Below are positions 25,301 to 33,251 of a DNA stretch of 64,000 bases, one piece after another. The position numbers and the translations under genes were made by a program. The DNA is from a delta proteobacterium NaphS2 (GTDB taxonomy: Bacteria; Desulfobacterota; DSM-4660; Desulfatiglandales; Desulfatiglandaceae), in NCBI GenBank assembly GCA_000179315.1, contig ADZZ01000282.1, forward strand, positions 1 through 64,000, written 5' to 3'. The notes under the pieces were generated by a model that worked only from the letters and a program-made list of their open reading frames with translations, searched no databases and was not told where the DNA came from. Within the stretch, counting starts at the first letter, position 1, and the number at the start of each line of letters is the position of its first letter.

Positions 25301-26272
25301 GAACTTTGGGGGAAACCACTCAAAAGCGCCTATAAGAACAACCTGAAAGACGTAAAGATCACCATGCACAGCCGCTCCAGCAACGTCTATTACATGCTGG
25401 ACAACGATGACATGTTTGCCTTTCTGGGGGGGCTGTCACTGGCCGTCAAGAGCCAGGCGGGAACATATCCGGAGCCAATGGTGGGGAACCTTCAGGATGG
25501 AAAAAACGTAAAAGTGGAAACCCTGTCCAAATCCATCGGCAAGGCGTTGCGGACCCGCTACCTGAACCCCAAATGGATTGAAGGGATGAAAAAAGAAGGA
25601 TATGCGGGCGCCCGGGCCATGGACAAATTCGTGGAGCACCTGTGGGGGTTTCAGGTGACAACCCCTTTTGCCGTGGACAAGACCCAGTGGGAGCAGATTC
25701 ACGAGATCTACATTGAAGATAAATACGGTTTGGATATAAAAGCGTTCTTTGACAAGAACAACCCGTGGGCCCGGCAATCCATTGCCGCGCGCATGCTGGA
25801 GGCCGACCGGAAAAATTACTGGAAGGCCCCTGAGGAAATCAAAAATAAACTGGCGAAAACCTATGCCCTGAATGTGATGGAAAAGGGTGTGGCCTGTTGC
25901 GAGCATACCTGCAACAACCCCATGCTCCAGAAATTCGTGACCAATATTATATCGTTGAACGGTCTCTTGACCCCCCAACAGCTGGATCAGTTCAAAATGG
26001 TGATTGCCAAAGCCACGGGCCGCACCCGGGAAGAAAATGAGGCCAAGAGCGAGAAGGCCAGGGAGAGTCTCAAGAAAACCATTTCCGAGATTCAAAAGGA
26101 AGAGAGCGTAACGGCCGAAAACCAGGGCAAAAAGATCGAAGGGTTTGAAATGGTGGATGAAAAACCGGAAGACACCCAAGTAACGTCTTCCGGTTCCGAA
26201 TGGATGGTGATGGTGATCGCCATCGGCCTTCTGGGCCTTTTATTTGTGGGATGGAAGAGGATGAAGGTATGA
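22364..26272 (+). CDS. Membrane-anchored, exported CobN/HmuS-like chelatase (second copy)
   Basis: This is the second large CobN/BchH-family protein, 1302 residues. The start at 22364 gives a clear signal peptide (MRSSRCLLVCLMLVLLPSMTWA) and has AAGGA in front. The build equals the first copy: GKHGTHEWLPGKQ near residue 561, ACCEHTCNNPM near 1175 and a C-terminal anchor ending FVGWKRMKV. The last 130 residues are nearly the same in both copies, while the first 200 differ much more, so the two may share the motor or anchor contact but differ in ligand. It overlaps the MacA-like gene by ATGA. No CobS/CobT partner is seen. Confidence 0.85.
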   Translation: MRSSRCLLVCLMLVLLPSMTWADPHKKNVVMLIGAGDSLAVARAFKELKTLSGISDRYSFEFYTDGEIRNKTVKRDHIKDAFIIMGDFMHGEVEGFLVSNLASDAKAKKPKIYSLRSANLADRLKKHGVTLNRQTEEYYSPTTKENVKNLILLVLNRDGEDVDYGKPFRLPKSGVFHPDSQEIFTDFASYLEWYRKSGKYSPDGFWVGIYTFHVSALKERGKIEAHITHALEREGINVLPVYGRPPYHESLGKYFLDEKGGARVQILCGFSFRFLKGFPEETDRILRRINAPVFIPLTAHSITIDQWRKSDRGISPIRVAWQVCVPEQNGGMEPTMVGGKTPARLKGMTDVVYDTVPMPENIDFLIRRIKAWHNLKAKPNKNKKIALLYWNHPPGKQNVGASYLNLFRSIKTILPAMKKDGYNIEGSLPTEEQIKERILLSGRNVGSWAPGELEKLLSAGGLVKIPVSTYAKWFETLDAGFKEAVIRQWGRPEDSDVMTRNGEIIIPRVSMGNVVLLPQPSRGHGEDPEKLYHDPKLYPHHQYIAFYLWLKKEFKADAMISLGKHGTHEWLPGKQIGLSLTCSPEILIQDIPNIYPYIVDNVGEGTQAKRRGRTVIIDHLIPPLKKGGSYMEYRELTAKIDAYHNALAVDAALAGEKRKNVDALIRKLGLDKDLGLKKLNDDAIEAVEHYILELQEKLIPYGLHTFGVSPDGEALKDLTEAICVASPEIKKEDMRERLKACGKAEMASLLRGLAGGYISPGQGNDPIRNPDAVPTGRNFYGFSADKVPSKEAFALGKNLADTMIGEYREKNGAYPDKLGIILWSTETQRNEGVNESAALHLLGITPVWDKKGRVVDLAPIPGSLLKRPRIDVLLQTSGLYRDAFPNAIKLLDKAVRMAGSLKDVENFVAVNSRKIEQALLKKGYKKNEASRLSRARVFGPMPGAYASALQELIPASGTWETDDEIADVWIHHCSFAYGDELWGKPLKSAYKNNLKDVKITMHSRSSNVYYMLDNDDMFAFLGGLSLAVKSQAGTYPEPMVGNLQDGKNVKVETLSKSIGKALRTRYLNPKWIEGMKKEGYAGARAMDKFVEHLWGFQVTTPFAVDKTQWEQIHEIYIEDKYGLDIKAFFDKNNPWARQSIAARMLEADRKNYWKAPEEIKNKLAKTYALNVMEKGVACCEHTCNNPMLQKFVTNIISLNGLLTPQQLDQFKMVIAKATGRTREENEAKSEKARESLKKTISEIQKEESVTAENQGKKIEGFEMVDEKPEDTQVTSSGSEWMVMVIAIGLLGLLFVGWKRMKV

Positions 26273-27516
26273 CAAAAAACGATTCCCCCAAGAGGGGGAA
26301 GCGTCTTTTTTGGCTCCTGATTTCAGGCCTCATCGTGGCCATGGCGGTTGTCTTTGTCTGTCGTCCCTGGCGGGCGAACACCAAAAAGGCGCTTGAGCGG
26401 CCGGCTACGGCCAGGGCCTCTTTTGAAGACGTTGTTTCCACGGTCCTGGCCACGGGAAAAGTCATGCCCCAGGTGGGCGCCGAGGTCAATGTGGGGGCCC
26501 GAATTTCGGGCAGGCTTGAGAAGCTCTATGTGAACGTGGGGGATTCCGTGGTCAAGGGGCAGGTGATCGCCGAGATCGAAAAAGAAGACCTGGAGGCCAT
26601 GATGGCCGTGGCGGAGGCCGAAGTAACCCTCATTCAGGTCAGGCTGGCTGCTTTGAAAACCGAGGGGCCCCAGGAGATTGCACAAGCGGAGGCCGAGATG
26701 GCCGAGCAGAAGGCGAGGTTTGAATTCGTTAAATGCAAGTTGGGCCGGGATGAGCAGCTTTTCGGAAAATCACTCATTTCAAAAGAAGACTGGGAAGAAG
26801 CATCCAGCGACTTCAAAATGGCCCGGGCCCGGTATGAGGTGTCCCGGAGGGGCCTTGAACTGGCCAGGACCCGGTATGAAGAGGAGATGCGGCAGTTGGC
26901 CGCGGAATTGTCCCGCGCCCGGGCATCCCTTCGAAACGCCCAAGTAAAGTTGTCCTATGCGGTGATCCGGGCGCCGCTTTCCGGTGTGGTGGGCTCCGTC
27001 TCCACCCGTGAGGGCGAAACCGTGGCCGCGGGACTCAGTGCTCCCACCTTCGTCACCATTGTGGACTTGAAACGCCTTCAATTGGATGCCTATGTGGACG
27101 AGGTGGATATCGGCCGGATCAAGGCGGGGCAAAAGGGCGTTTTCAGCGTTGACGCCTTTCCGGACAGGGAATTTTACGGCCGGGTCACGGCCATCTATCC
27201 CCAGGCGGTCATCCAGGACAACGTGATTACATACGATTGCATCATCCACATTGAAACGCCATACGCCGGTTTGCTCAGGCCCCAGATGACCGCCAGCGTG
27301 ATGATTGAGGTGGAAAACCGGGAAAACGTCCTGGTTCTCCCGGTCAGCGCCGTCAAACGCCGGGCCGGCAAACGCGTGGTCTTCCGGCCGGAGGAGCCGG
27401 AGACGGAAGTTTCGGTTTCCACCGGCTGGCGGGACGATTCCCTGGTGGAGATCACCTCGGGGCTATCGGAGGGGGAGACGGTTCTTCTTCTGCCGCCTGT
27501 GGGCACAAAAAGATAG
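26269..27516 (+). CDS. MacA/HlyD-family periplasmic adaptor
   Basis: This is a 415-residue membrane-fusion protein. An N-terminal membrane helix (about residues 11-30) is followed by a split lipoyl-like domain (GARISGRLEKLYVNVGDSV), a long alpha-helical hairpin (about 100-220, rich in Glu, Ala and Arg) and beta-barrel domains (VIRAPLSGVVGSVSTREGE onward). It links an inner-membrane MacB-type ABC pump with a TolC-type outer-membrane channel; both are encoded just downstream. It overlaps the CobN-like gene, so it belongs to the same transcript. MacAB in E. coli is linked to porphyrin export, which would suit a tetrapyrrole locus (inference). Confidence 0.85.
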   Translation: MTKNDSPKRGKRLFWLLISGLIVAMAVVFVCRPWRANTKKALERPATARASFEDVVSTVLATGKVMPQVGAEVNVGARISGRLEKLYVNVGDSVVKGQVIAEIEKEDLEAMMAVAEAEVTLIQVRLAALKTEGPQEIAQAEAEMAEQKARFEFVKCKLGRDEQLFGKSLISKEDWEEASSDFKMARARYEVSRRGLELARTRYEEEMRQLAAELSRARASLRNAQVKLSYAVIRAPLSGVVGSVSTREGETVAAGLSAPTFVTIVDLKRLQLDAYVDEVDIGRIKAGQKGVFSVDAFPDREFYGRVTAIYPQAVIQDNVITYDCIIHIETPYAGLLRPQMTASVMIEVENRENVLVLPVSAVKRRAGKRVVFRPEEPETEVSVSTGWRDDSLVEITSGLSEGETVLLLPPVGTKR

Positions 27517-27527
27517 AGGAGATTTTT

Positions 27528-28226
27528 ATGATCAGACTGGAAGGGATCAGTAAATTATACGGACGTCCGCCGCGGGAAACGCGGGCCCTGTCCGGCATTG
27601 ATCTCTGCATCGGCGCAGGGGAATATGTGGCCGTCATGGGTCCCTCGGGCTCCGGCAAGTCCACGCTCTTAAATATTATCGGGTGCCTGGACCGCGCCAC
27701 CGAAGGGCGCTACATCCTGAAGGAACGCGAGGTTTCGACCCTGGATGATGCGGCCCTTTCCGGCGTACGCAACGAGGTCCTGGGTTTCGTGTTTCAACAG
27801 TTTCATCTGTTGCCCCGTTTGAACGTGCTCAAAAACGTCGTGCTCCCATTGATCTATGCGCCCGAATATCCTTCCAATGCCTCTGAAATGGGCGAAGCCG
27901 CGCTTGCTTCCGTGGGGCTTCAAAGCAAACGGGCCGCCGGACCCGGAGAGCTTTCGGGCGGCCAGCAGCAGCGCGTGGCCATTGCCAGGGCTCTGATCAA
28001 TTCGCCTTCCGTCATCCTGGCCGACGAACCCACCGGAAACCTGGACCGGCAGAGCGGCCGGGAAATTTTGGATATCTTCAGGAAACTTAACCACGACGGC
28101 CGGACCATCATCATGGTGACCCATGATCCGGAGGTGGCGGCGGAAGCCCAAAGGACCGTGGTCATCGAAGACGGCAGGATCGCCTCGGACCGGAGCGGCG
28201 CCAGGAGCAAAGGGGGCGGATCATGA
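27528..28226 (+). CDS. MacB/LolD-type ABC transporter ATPase
   Basis: This 232-residue ATPase has Walker A GPSGSGKST (about residues 36-44), signature LSGGQQQRVAIARAL, Walker B VILADEPTGNLD and the switch MVTHD. This is the LolD/MacB-ATPase subfamily, which works with FtsX-type permeases. In E. coli MacB, ATPase and permease are fused, whereas here they are separate genes with two permeases. AGAGGAG precedes the start, and the stop overlaps the first permease gene by ATGA. Confidence 0.9.
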   Translation: MIRLEGISKLYGRPPRETRALSGIDLCIGAGEYVAVMGPSGSGKSTLLNIIGCLDRATEGRYILKEREVSTLDDAALSGVRNEVLGFVFQQFHLLPRLNVLKNVVLPLIYAPEYPSNASEMGEAALASVGLQSKRAAGPGELSGGQQQRVAIARALINSPSVILADEPTGNLDRQSGREILDIFRKLNHDGRTIIMVTHDPEVAAEAQRTVVIEDGRIASDRSGARSKGGGS

Positions 28227-29437
28227 GGCTTTGGCGGCTTGGAAGGGAGAGTCTGGCGGCGCTTTTGGCAAACAAAGCCAGGACATTTCTCATGGCCCTG
28301 GGGACCGTGGTCGGTATCGGCGCCCTGACGGTGATACTCTTTATCAGCGACGGAACCGAAAAGGAAGTGGCCAGGAAGGCGGAACGCTTCGGGGCCCGCG
28401 CCATCCTCATTGTGCCCGGCCATGGGCGCATGAGCCGGACCGTGGGGGGAAGTTCGGCCGAAGTCAAACTGAAACCGGCGGATGCCCGGGCCATTCAAAA
28501 CCGGATCCGGGGACTGGCCGGGGTCACGGCGGCCTCCAGCAAATTCAGCCAGTCGGTCAAGGCCGGCACGGCCCAGACCAAGACCAACGTGGACGCCGTT
28601 CAAGCGAACTGGCACGACGTCTGGGACTGGCCGGTGGCCTCGGGCCGGCGGATTACACAGGAAGATGTGGATCAACTGGCCCGGGTGTGTATCCTGGGCG
28701 CCACACCCAAAACGGAACTGTTCGGGGATGCAGACCCGGTGGGACAGAAAATTTTGATCGGCAAGGTCTGGTTCAAGGTCAAGGGGGTGCTGGCCCCGAG
28801 AGGCATCACCGGCAGCGGGCACGACCGGGACCGGCGGGTGATTATCCCGCTCAGCACCGGCATGAGACGGCTGTTCAACCAGCAGCACATCTCCAATATC
28901 CGGGTTAAGGTGAAGGAAGAGTACGACCTGGATGAAACGGCCAGGGCGATTGAGGATTTGCTCAATGAACGGCACCACATCGACCCGTCCGTCGAGCATT
29001 TTTTTACCGTTTTTTCCACCAATACCCTGGTTAAGAAATTTAAGGGGGTCTCCGAGGGGGTCTCCCGGCTTTTGATCGCCCTGTGCGGTCTCTCTTTTCT
29101 GGTGGGGGGGCTGGTATTGATGAATATCATGCTCCTTTCCGTGGCGGAGCGGCAGGCGGAGATCGGGTTGCGCAGGGCCCTGGGGGCGGGCCGCCGGGAC
29201 ATTTTCATTCAGTTTCTGGCCGAAGGAATCGGCATAAACGGGGTGGGATTGATCCTGGGCTGGCTCTTGGGCTTTGTGGCGGCGTGGTTTATCTCAGCAT
29301 TTACGGAGATCCCGGTGGCGCCGTCCGCCATGTCTTTGTTGCTGGGTGGTGCCTTTTCCGTGGGAGTGGGGCTTATTTTCGGCGTACAACCGGCCCGTCG
29401 GGCCGCCAACCTTGATCCCGTAGAGGCGCTTCGGTGA
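28223..29437 (+). CDS. MacB-like FtsX-family permease (first)
   Basis: This is a 404-residue permease of the MacB/FtsX group: one N-terminal membrane helix (about residues 18-40), a large periplasmic MacB_PCD domain and three C-terminal helices starting near residue 280 (LLIALCGLSFLVGGLVLMNIM). The coupling segment ERQAEIGLRRALGAGRRDI is typical. Overlaps by ATGA and GTGA on both sides indicate tight co-translation. It probably pairs with the next gene as a heterodimer. Confidence 0.87.
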   Translation: MRLWRLGRESLAALLANKARTFLMALGTVVGIGALTVILFISDGTEKEVARKAERFGARAILIVPGHGRMSRTVGGSSAEVKLKPADARAIQNRIRGLAGVTAASSKFSQSVKAGTAQTKTNVDAVQANWHDVWDWPVASGRRITQEDVDQLARVCILGATPKTELFGDADPVGQKILIGKVWFKVKGVLAPRGITGSGHDRDRRVIIPLSTGMRRLFNQQHISNIRVKVKEEYDLDETARAIEDLLNERHHIDPSVEHFFTVFSTNTLVKKFKGVSEGVSRLLIALCGLSFLVGGLVLMNIMLLSVAERQAEIGLRRALGAGRRDIFIQFLAEGIGINGVGLILGWLLGFVAAWFISAFTEIPVAPSAMSLLLGGAFSVGVGLIFGVQPARRAANLDPVEALR

Positions 29438-30651
29438 ACTGGCTGGCCAACTCGGCATTGTCGGTATCGGTCCTGGCCGGCCACCGGTTGAGGACCGCCC
29501 TGAGTCTGTCCGGCATCGTGATCGGGGTGGCCTCGGTGATCATCATGCTTGCCGTGGGCATGGGCGCCGAGCGCAAGATTGTTGAGCGGATCGAGGCCAT
29601 GGGAACCAACCTGATCGTGGTGACGGCGGAACAGACCCGGCTTAACGGTGGAAAATTGCGGCGCATCGGTTCGGCAAAGACCCTCAAAAAGGGGGACGTC
29701 CGCGCCATTGTGGCCCAATGCCCGTCCGTAAAAAGGGCGGCGGGCGCCATCAAACGGTCCATCATCGTGCGGTACCAGGGGAATACGGTCAAGACAACCC
29801 TGGTGGGGCTGGAACCGGACGGTTTTGCCATATGCAAGCTGATGCCGGATCAAGGCGGCACCTATTCCCAAACCGAGGAGCGCTCCCGAAGGCGCGTGGC
29901 GGTCTTCGCCCCCACGGCGGCAAAAAACGCCTTTGAAGGGGCGGATCCCGTGGGCAAAGCCGTCCGTCTGGGCCGGCAGCCCTTTCGCGTCATCGGGCTC
30001 ACTTCCCCCAAGGGGACGGATTTAAACGGTACCGACCAGGACGACAAGGTGTTTGTGCCCCTACGAACGGCCATGCGTCGCTTGGTCAATGTGGATTATA
30101 TGGACACCATTTTTGCCCAGGCCGCCGACGGAGTCCCCTTGGCCCAGGCAGAGGCGGAGATCAGGGCCGCGCTTCGCAAACAGCATCGGCTGGGGGAGAG
30201 GGCCGATGATTTTAGCGTTTACAACCAACTGGATCTCATAAGGCTTCAAAAAGGGACGGCCCGCTCCCTGACCCTCCTGATCGGCAGTGTCGCGGCCCTG
30301 GCCTGGTTGGTGGGCGGCGTGGGCATCCTGGCCGTCATGCTCATGTCGGTGCGGGAACGGCGTTCGGAAATCGGGCTCAGGCGCGCTCTGGGGGCCCGTG
30401 CCGGGGATGTGCGCTATCAATTTGTTTTCGAGGCCGTTTTGTTGGCCTCGGTGGGTGCCTTGAGCGGTCTTTTCGTAGGGCTGCTGGGCGTCTGGTTGAC
30501 TCACTTGATCGGTTGGGGGCCGGTGTTGATACCCTGGACCGCAACGCTGGTCGCTCTGGGCGCATCTGTTCTACTGGGTCTTCTGTGCGGTGTTTATCCG
30601 GCACTGAAAGCGTCGAGATTAAGCCCGGTAGAGGCCCTGAACTTGTCTTGA
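29434..30651 (+). CDS. MacB-like FtsX-family permease (second)
   Basis: This is a 405-residue paralogue of the preceding permease with the same layout: N-terminal helix, periplasmic domain, three C-terminal helices, and the coupling segment ERRSEIGLRRALGARAGDV. The start is GTG, overlapping the previous stop. Two different permease genes with a single ATPase suggest a heterodimeric pump. The substrate is unknown; the position favours a tetrapyrrole, a metal chelate or a metallophore-like compound. Confidence 0.87.
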   Translation: MNWLANSALSVSVLAGHRLRTALSLSGIVIGVASVIIMLAVGMGAERKIVERIEAMGTNLIVVTAEQTRLNGGKLRRIGSAKTLKKGDVRAIVAQCPSVKRAAGAIKRSIIVRYQGNTVKTTLVGLEPDGFAICKLMPDQGGTYSQTEERSRRRVAVFAPTAAKNAFEGADPVGKAVRLGRQPFRVIGLTSPKGTDLNGTDQDDKVFVPLRTAMRRLVNVDYMDTIFAQAADGVPLAQAEAEIRAALRKQHRLGERADDFSVYNQLDLIRLQKGTARSLTLLIGSVAALAWLVGGVGILAVMLMSVRERRSEIGLRRALGARAGDVRYQFVFEAVLLASVGALSGLFVGLLGVWLTHLIGWGPVLIPWTATLVALGASVLLGLLCGVYPALKASRLSPVEALNLS

Positions 30652-30736
30652 GGGCGTGGGTCTAGGGAAGAATTTCGGTAGGAATGATTTTGGCGTCAAA
30701 ATGGTTGAATACAAAAAGGGGCATTTAAGAGACACC

Positions 30737-32407
30737 ATGGCAGCACTAAATTTTTCGCGTCGTCTGCTCGTGCTTTTTTTTGTAATAGGGTGGTGCCTCA
30801 CATGGGCCTCGTGTACTTATGTGGAAAAAGGGATTGATCAGACCGTAGGCGGTCCCAATCCACCGGCCGATACCACCGTGACCCTTGTCTTAAACGAAAA
30901 AGAAGAGGAACCTCCCGAACCGCCTCAGATCATGCCCCCGCCATCGGGACCTTTGAAAATCACCACCACCGATGCGGTGCTCCTTTCGCTTACAAACAAC
31001 CGTTCCCTGGTGGTGGAAAAACTGAACCCCGCCATTACAAAGACCTTTGAGGATACGGAAAGAGCCGTGTTTGATCCGAACTTGGCCGCGGAACTCTGGG
31101 GCGGTCGTACCGATGGAGAAAACCAGGCGCGATCCGGGTCTCTAACGGAGGATTTCATCAAGGATGAAGGTGTCGGGGTCATTTCTCTTGAGCAATTTTT
31201 TCCTACGGGTACCACGGTTACGCTGGAAGGGGCCACGGAAATGAATAACTCGTCCCTCTACCAGGACGCCTTTTACTGGAGCCGTCTGGGTCTCACCGTC
31301 AACCAGGCTATTTTAAGAGGATACGGAAGCGATGTGAATTTGGTGCGATTGCGGCAGGCCCGTCTGGAAACGCGCATGAGCGAATTTGAATTGAGGGGCT
31401 TTACCCTGGCTCTGGTGGCACAGGTGGAAGAGACCTTCTGGGACTACGCCCTGGCAAAACGCCAGGTGGAAATTTATGAAGAATCCCTGAAGGTGGCCCG
31501 CCGGCAGGTGAGCGAAACCCTGTCGCTCATCGAAGTGGGGCGTCTGGCCAAATCGGAACTCCCGGCTGTTCAGGCGGAACTGGCGGCCCAGGAGCAGGGG
31601 CTCATCGACGCACGGAGTGAGCGGGAAACCCTGCGTTTGCAACTTTTGCGCCTGCTCAATCCGGCGGGGAGGGATCTGTGGCAGCGGGAAGTGGATCTGA
31701 TCTATCAGCCCACTCTTCCCCAAGTTATACTGGATGAAGTCCGTGCCTATGTGGACATGGGCCTGCGCATGCGGCCCCTGTTGAACGAGGCCCGGTTGAA
31801 ATTGATGCAAAACGATCTGGAGGTGGTCAAAACCAAAAACGGGCTGCTGCCGCTGCTGGATCTTTTCGTGACCCTTGGCAAAAGTGGGTACGCCAACTCA
31901 TTCAGTCGATCCGTCAGCAATATCACTGGAGAGTATTATGACGCTTTTGTAGGACTCCGATTTCAATATCCCATATACAATCGGGACCCGAGATCCCGTT
32001 ATGAGCGGGCCACCCTGAGCCGGGAACAGGCGCAAAAGTCCCTTGAGAACCTTTCTCAACTGGTGGAGCTGGATGTTCGGACCGCCTATGTGGAAGTGAA
32101 CCGCGCCAGAGAGCAGATCAAGGCGTCCGCAACCACGCGCATTTTCAGTGAGGAAACCCTGCTGGTGGAAACGGAGAAGCTACGGGTGGGAAAATCAACC
32201 AGCCTTCTGGTGGCACAGGCCCAGCGGGATCTGTTGATCAGCAGAATCGCGGAGGTGGAAGCCCTGGCCGGCTACATCAACGCCCTGATCAATCTCTACA
32301 CCCAGGATGGGTCCCTGCTTGCGCGCCGGGGTATTGTGGCGCCCGGTAGAAAGCCGGTTAAAATTTCGAATTTTGATGCGGAAGAAATGACAAAATCCAG
32401 GAGTTGA
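30737..32407 (+). CDS. TolC-family outer-membrane efflux lipoprotein
   Basis: This is a TolC-like outer-membrane factor of about 556 residues. From ATG 30737 the N-terminus has a signal with a lipobox-like end (LTWAS before Cys), followed by a proline-rich linker (EEEPPEPPQ), so it is probably a lipoprotein. Two repeats rich in long helices follow, as in TolC, for example around QVEETFWDYALAKRQVEIY. Other in-frame ATGs exist at 30656 and 30701, so the start is uncertain. It completes the tripartite efflux system. The stop overlaps a TTG of the next frame, but cbiL more likely starts at 32413. Confidence 0.83.
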   Translation: MAALNFSRRLLVLFFVIGWCLTWASCTYVEKGIDQTVGGPNPPADTTVTLVLNEKEEEPPEPPQIMPPPSGPLKITTTDAVLLSLTNNRSLVVEKLNPAITKTFEDTERAVFDPNLAAELWGGRTDGENQARSGSLTEDFIKDEGVGVISLEQFFPTGTTVTLEGATEMNNSSLYQDAFYWSRLGLTVNQAILRGYGSDVNLVRLRQARLETRMSEFELRGFTLALVAQVEETFWDYALAKRQVEIYEESLKVARRQVSETLSLIEVGRLAKSELPAVQAELAAQEQGLIDARSERETLRLQLLRLLNPAGRDLWQREVDLIYQPTLPQVILDEVRAYVDMGLRMRPLLNEARLKLMQNDLEVVKTKNGLLPLLDLFVTLGKSGYANSFSRSVSNITGEYYDAFVGLRFQYPIYNRDPRSRYERATLSREQAQKSLENLSQLVELDVRTAYVEVNRAREQIKASATTRIFSEETLLVETEKLRVGKSTSLLVAQAQRDLLISRIAEVEALAGYINALINLYTQDGSLLARRGIVAPGRKPVKISNFDAEEMTKSRS

Positions 32408-32412
32408 ACAAT

Positions 32413-33123
32413 ATGAAATATGGAACCTTGTATGGCATCGGCGTGGGACCCGGAGACCCGGAGCTGGTCACACTGAAGGCCGTTAAAACACTCGGGCATG
32501 TGGCGGTTGTGTTTGCGGCCGCCTCCAGTGGCAACAAGTACTCCCTGGCCGTGGAAATCGCATCCCCTCATCTCAAAGAGGGGGTGCCCGTGGTGCATCT
32601 CGGATTTCCCATGACCCGGGATAAAAAGAGGCTTGCCGATGCATGGGTTGAAAACGGCCGACAAGTGGCCGAAACCCTCAAAAACGGGAAGGACGCGGCC
32701 TTCATTACCTTGGGGGACCCCTTGACCTACAGCACCTTCGGTTACGTTCTGGAAACCCTCCGGGAGACGTATGCGGATATCCCCATCAAGATCATTCCGG
32801 GCATCACATCCTACCAGGCCGGCGCCGCGGCTACGGGCCGTATCCTGGTGGAAGGAGACGAGTCCCTGGTGGTCGCCTCCGGGGTCCTTGGGGCCGAGAA
32901 ACTGAAGCAGGTCATCGACCGCGCGGACAGCATGGTAATTCTCAAGGTGTACCGCAATTACAGCGAGATCCTGGCCGTGTTGGATGAACTTGAGCTGGCA
33001 GACCGATCGATTCTAATCTCACGATGCGGGCAGGAAGGAGAGGAAATTGTGTGGAACCTGAAAGAACGCGACCATACGCCGCCCCATTACATGTCGCATC
33101 TGATCATCAGAAAAAGAATGTAG
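32413..33123 (+). CDS. cbiL: Cobalt-factor II C20-methyltransferase (second copy)
   Basis: This is the second CbiL, about 236 residues, with the same tetrapyrrole-methylase motifs as the copy at 4515: GVGPGDPELVTLKA, ITLGDPLTYSTFGY and IPGITSYQAGAAATG. The two proteins align over their full length without large gaps. The start at ATG 32413 has AGGAG nine bases upstream. It follows the TolC-like gene directly and precedes the main cbi run, so it is probably read from the module B transcript. It methylates C-20 of cobalt-factor II with S-adenosylmethionine. Confidence 0.9.
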   Translation: MKYGTLYGIGVGPGDPELVTLKAVKTLGHVAVVFAAASSGNKYSLAVEIASPHLKEGVPVVHLGFPMTRDKKRLADAWVENGRQVAETLKNGKDAAFITLGDPLTYSTFGYVLETLRETYADIPIKIIPGITSYQAGAAATGRILVEGDESLVVASGVLGAEKLKQVIDRADSMVILKVYRNYSEILAVLDELELADRSILISRCGQEGEEIVWNLKERDHTPPHYMSHLIIRKRM

Positions 33124-33251
33124 ATTGCGCAGTTTCCCAAAATCGAACCCGCCGTGGAAGCACATGGCGGTGGCGGCATTTTAATTCTTGGTATTATGGA
33201 GTGTCCGTCCGGAAATTAGCCATTTGTGGATGGGCACAAGGGAGGTGAAAG

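Noticed and set aside
16693-26272. Magnesium chelatase H subunit for bacteriochlorophyll
   Set aside because: No photosynthesis genes or BchI/BchD partners are present, and both proteins are exported and anchored.
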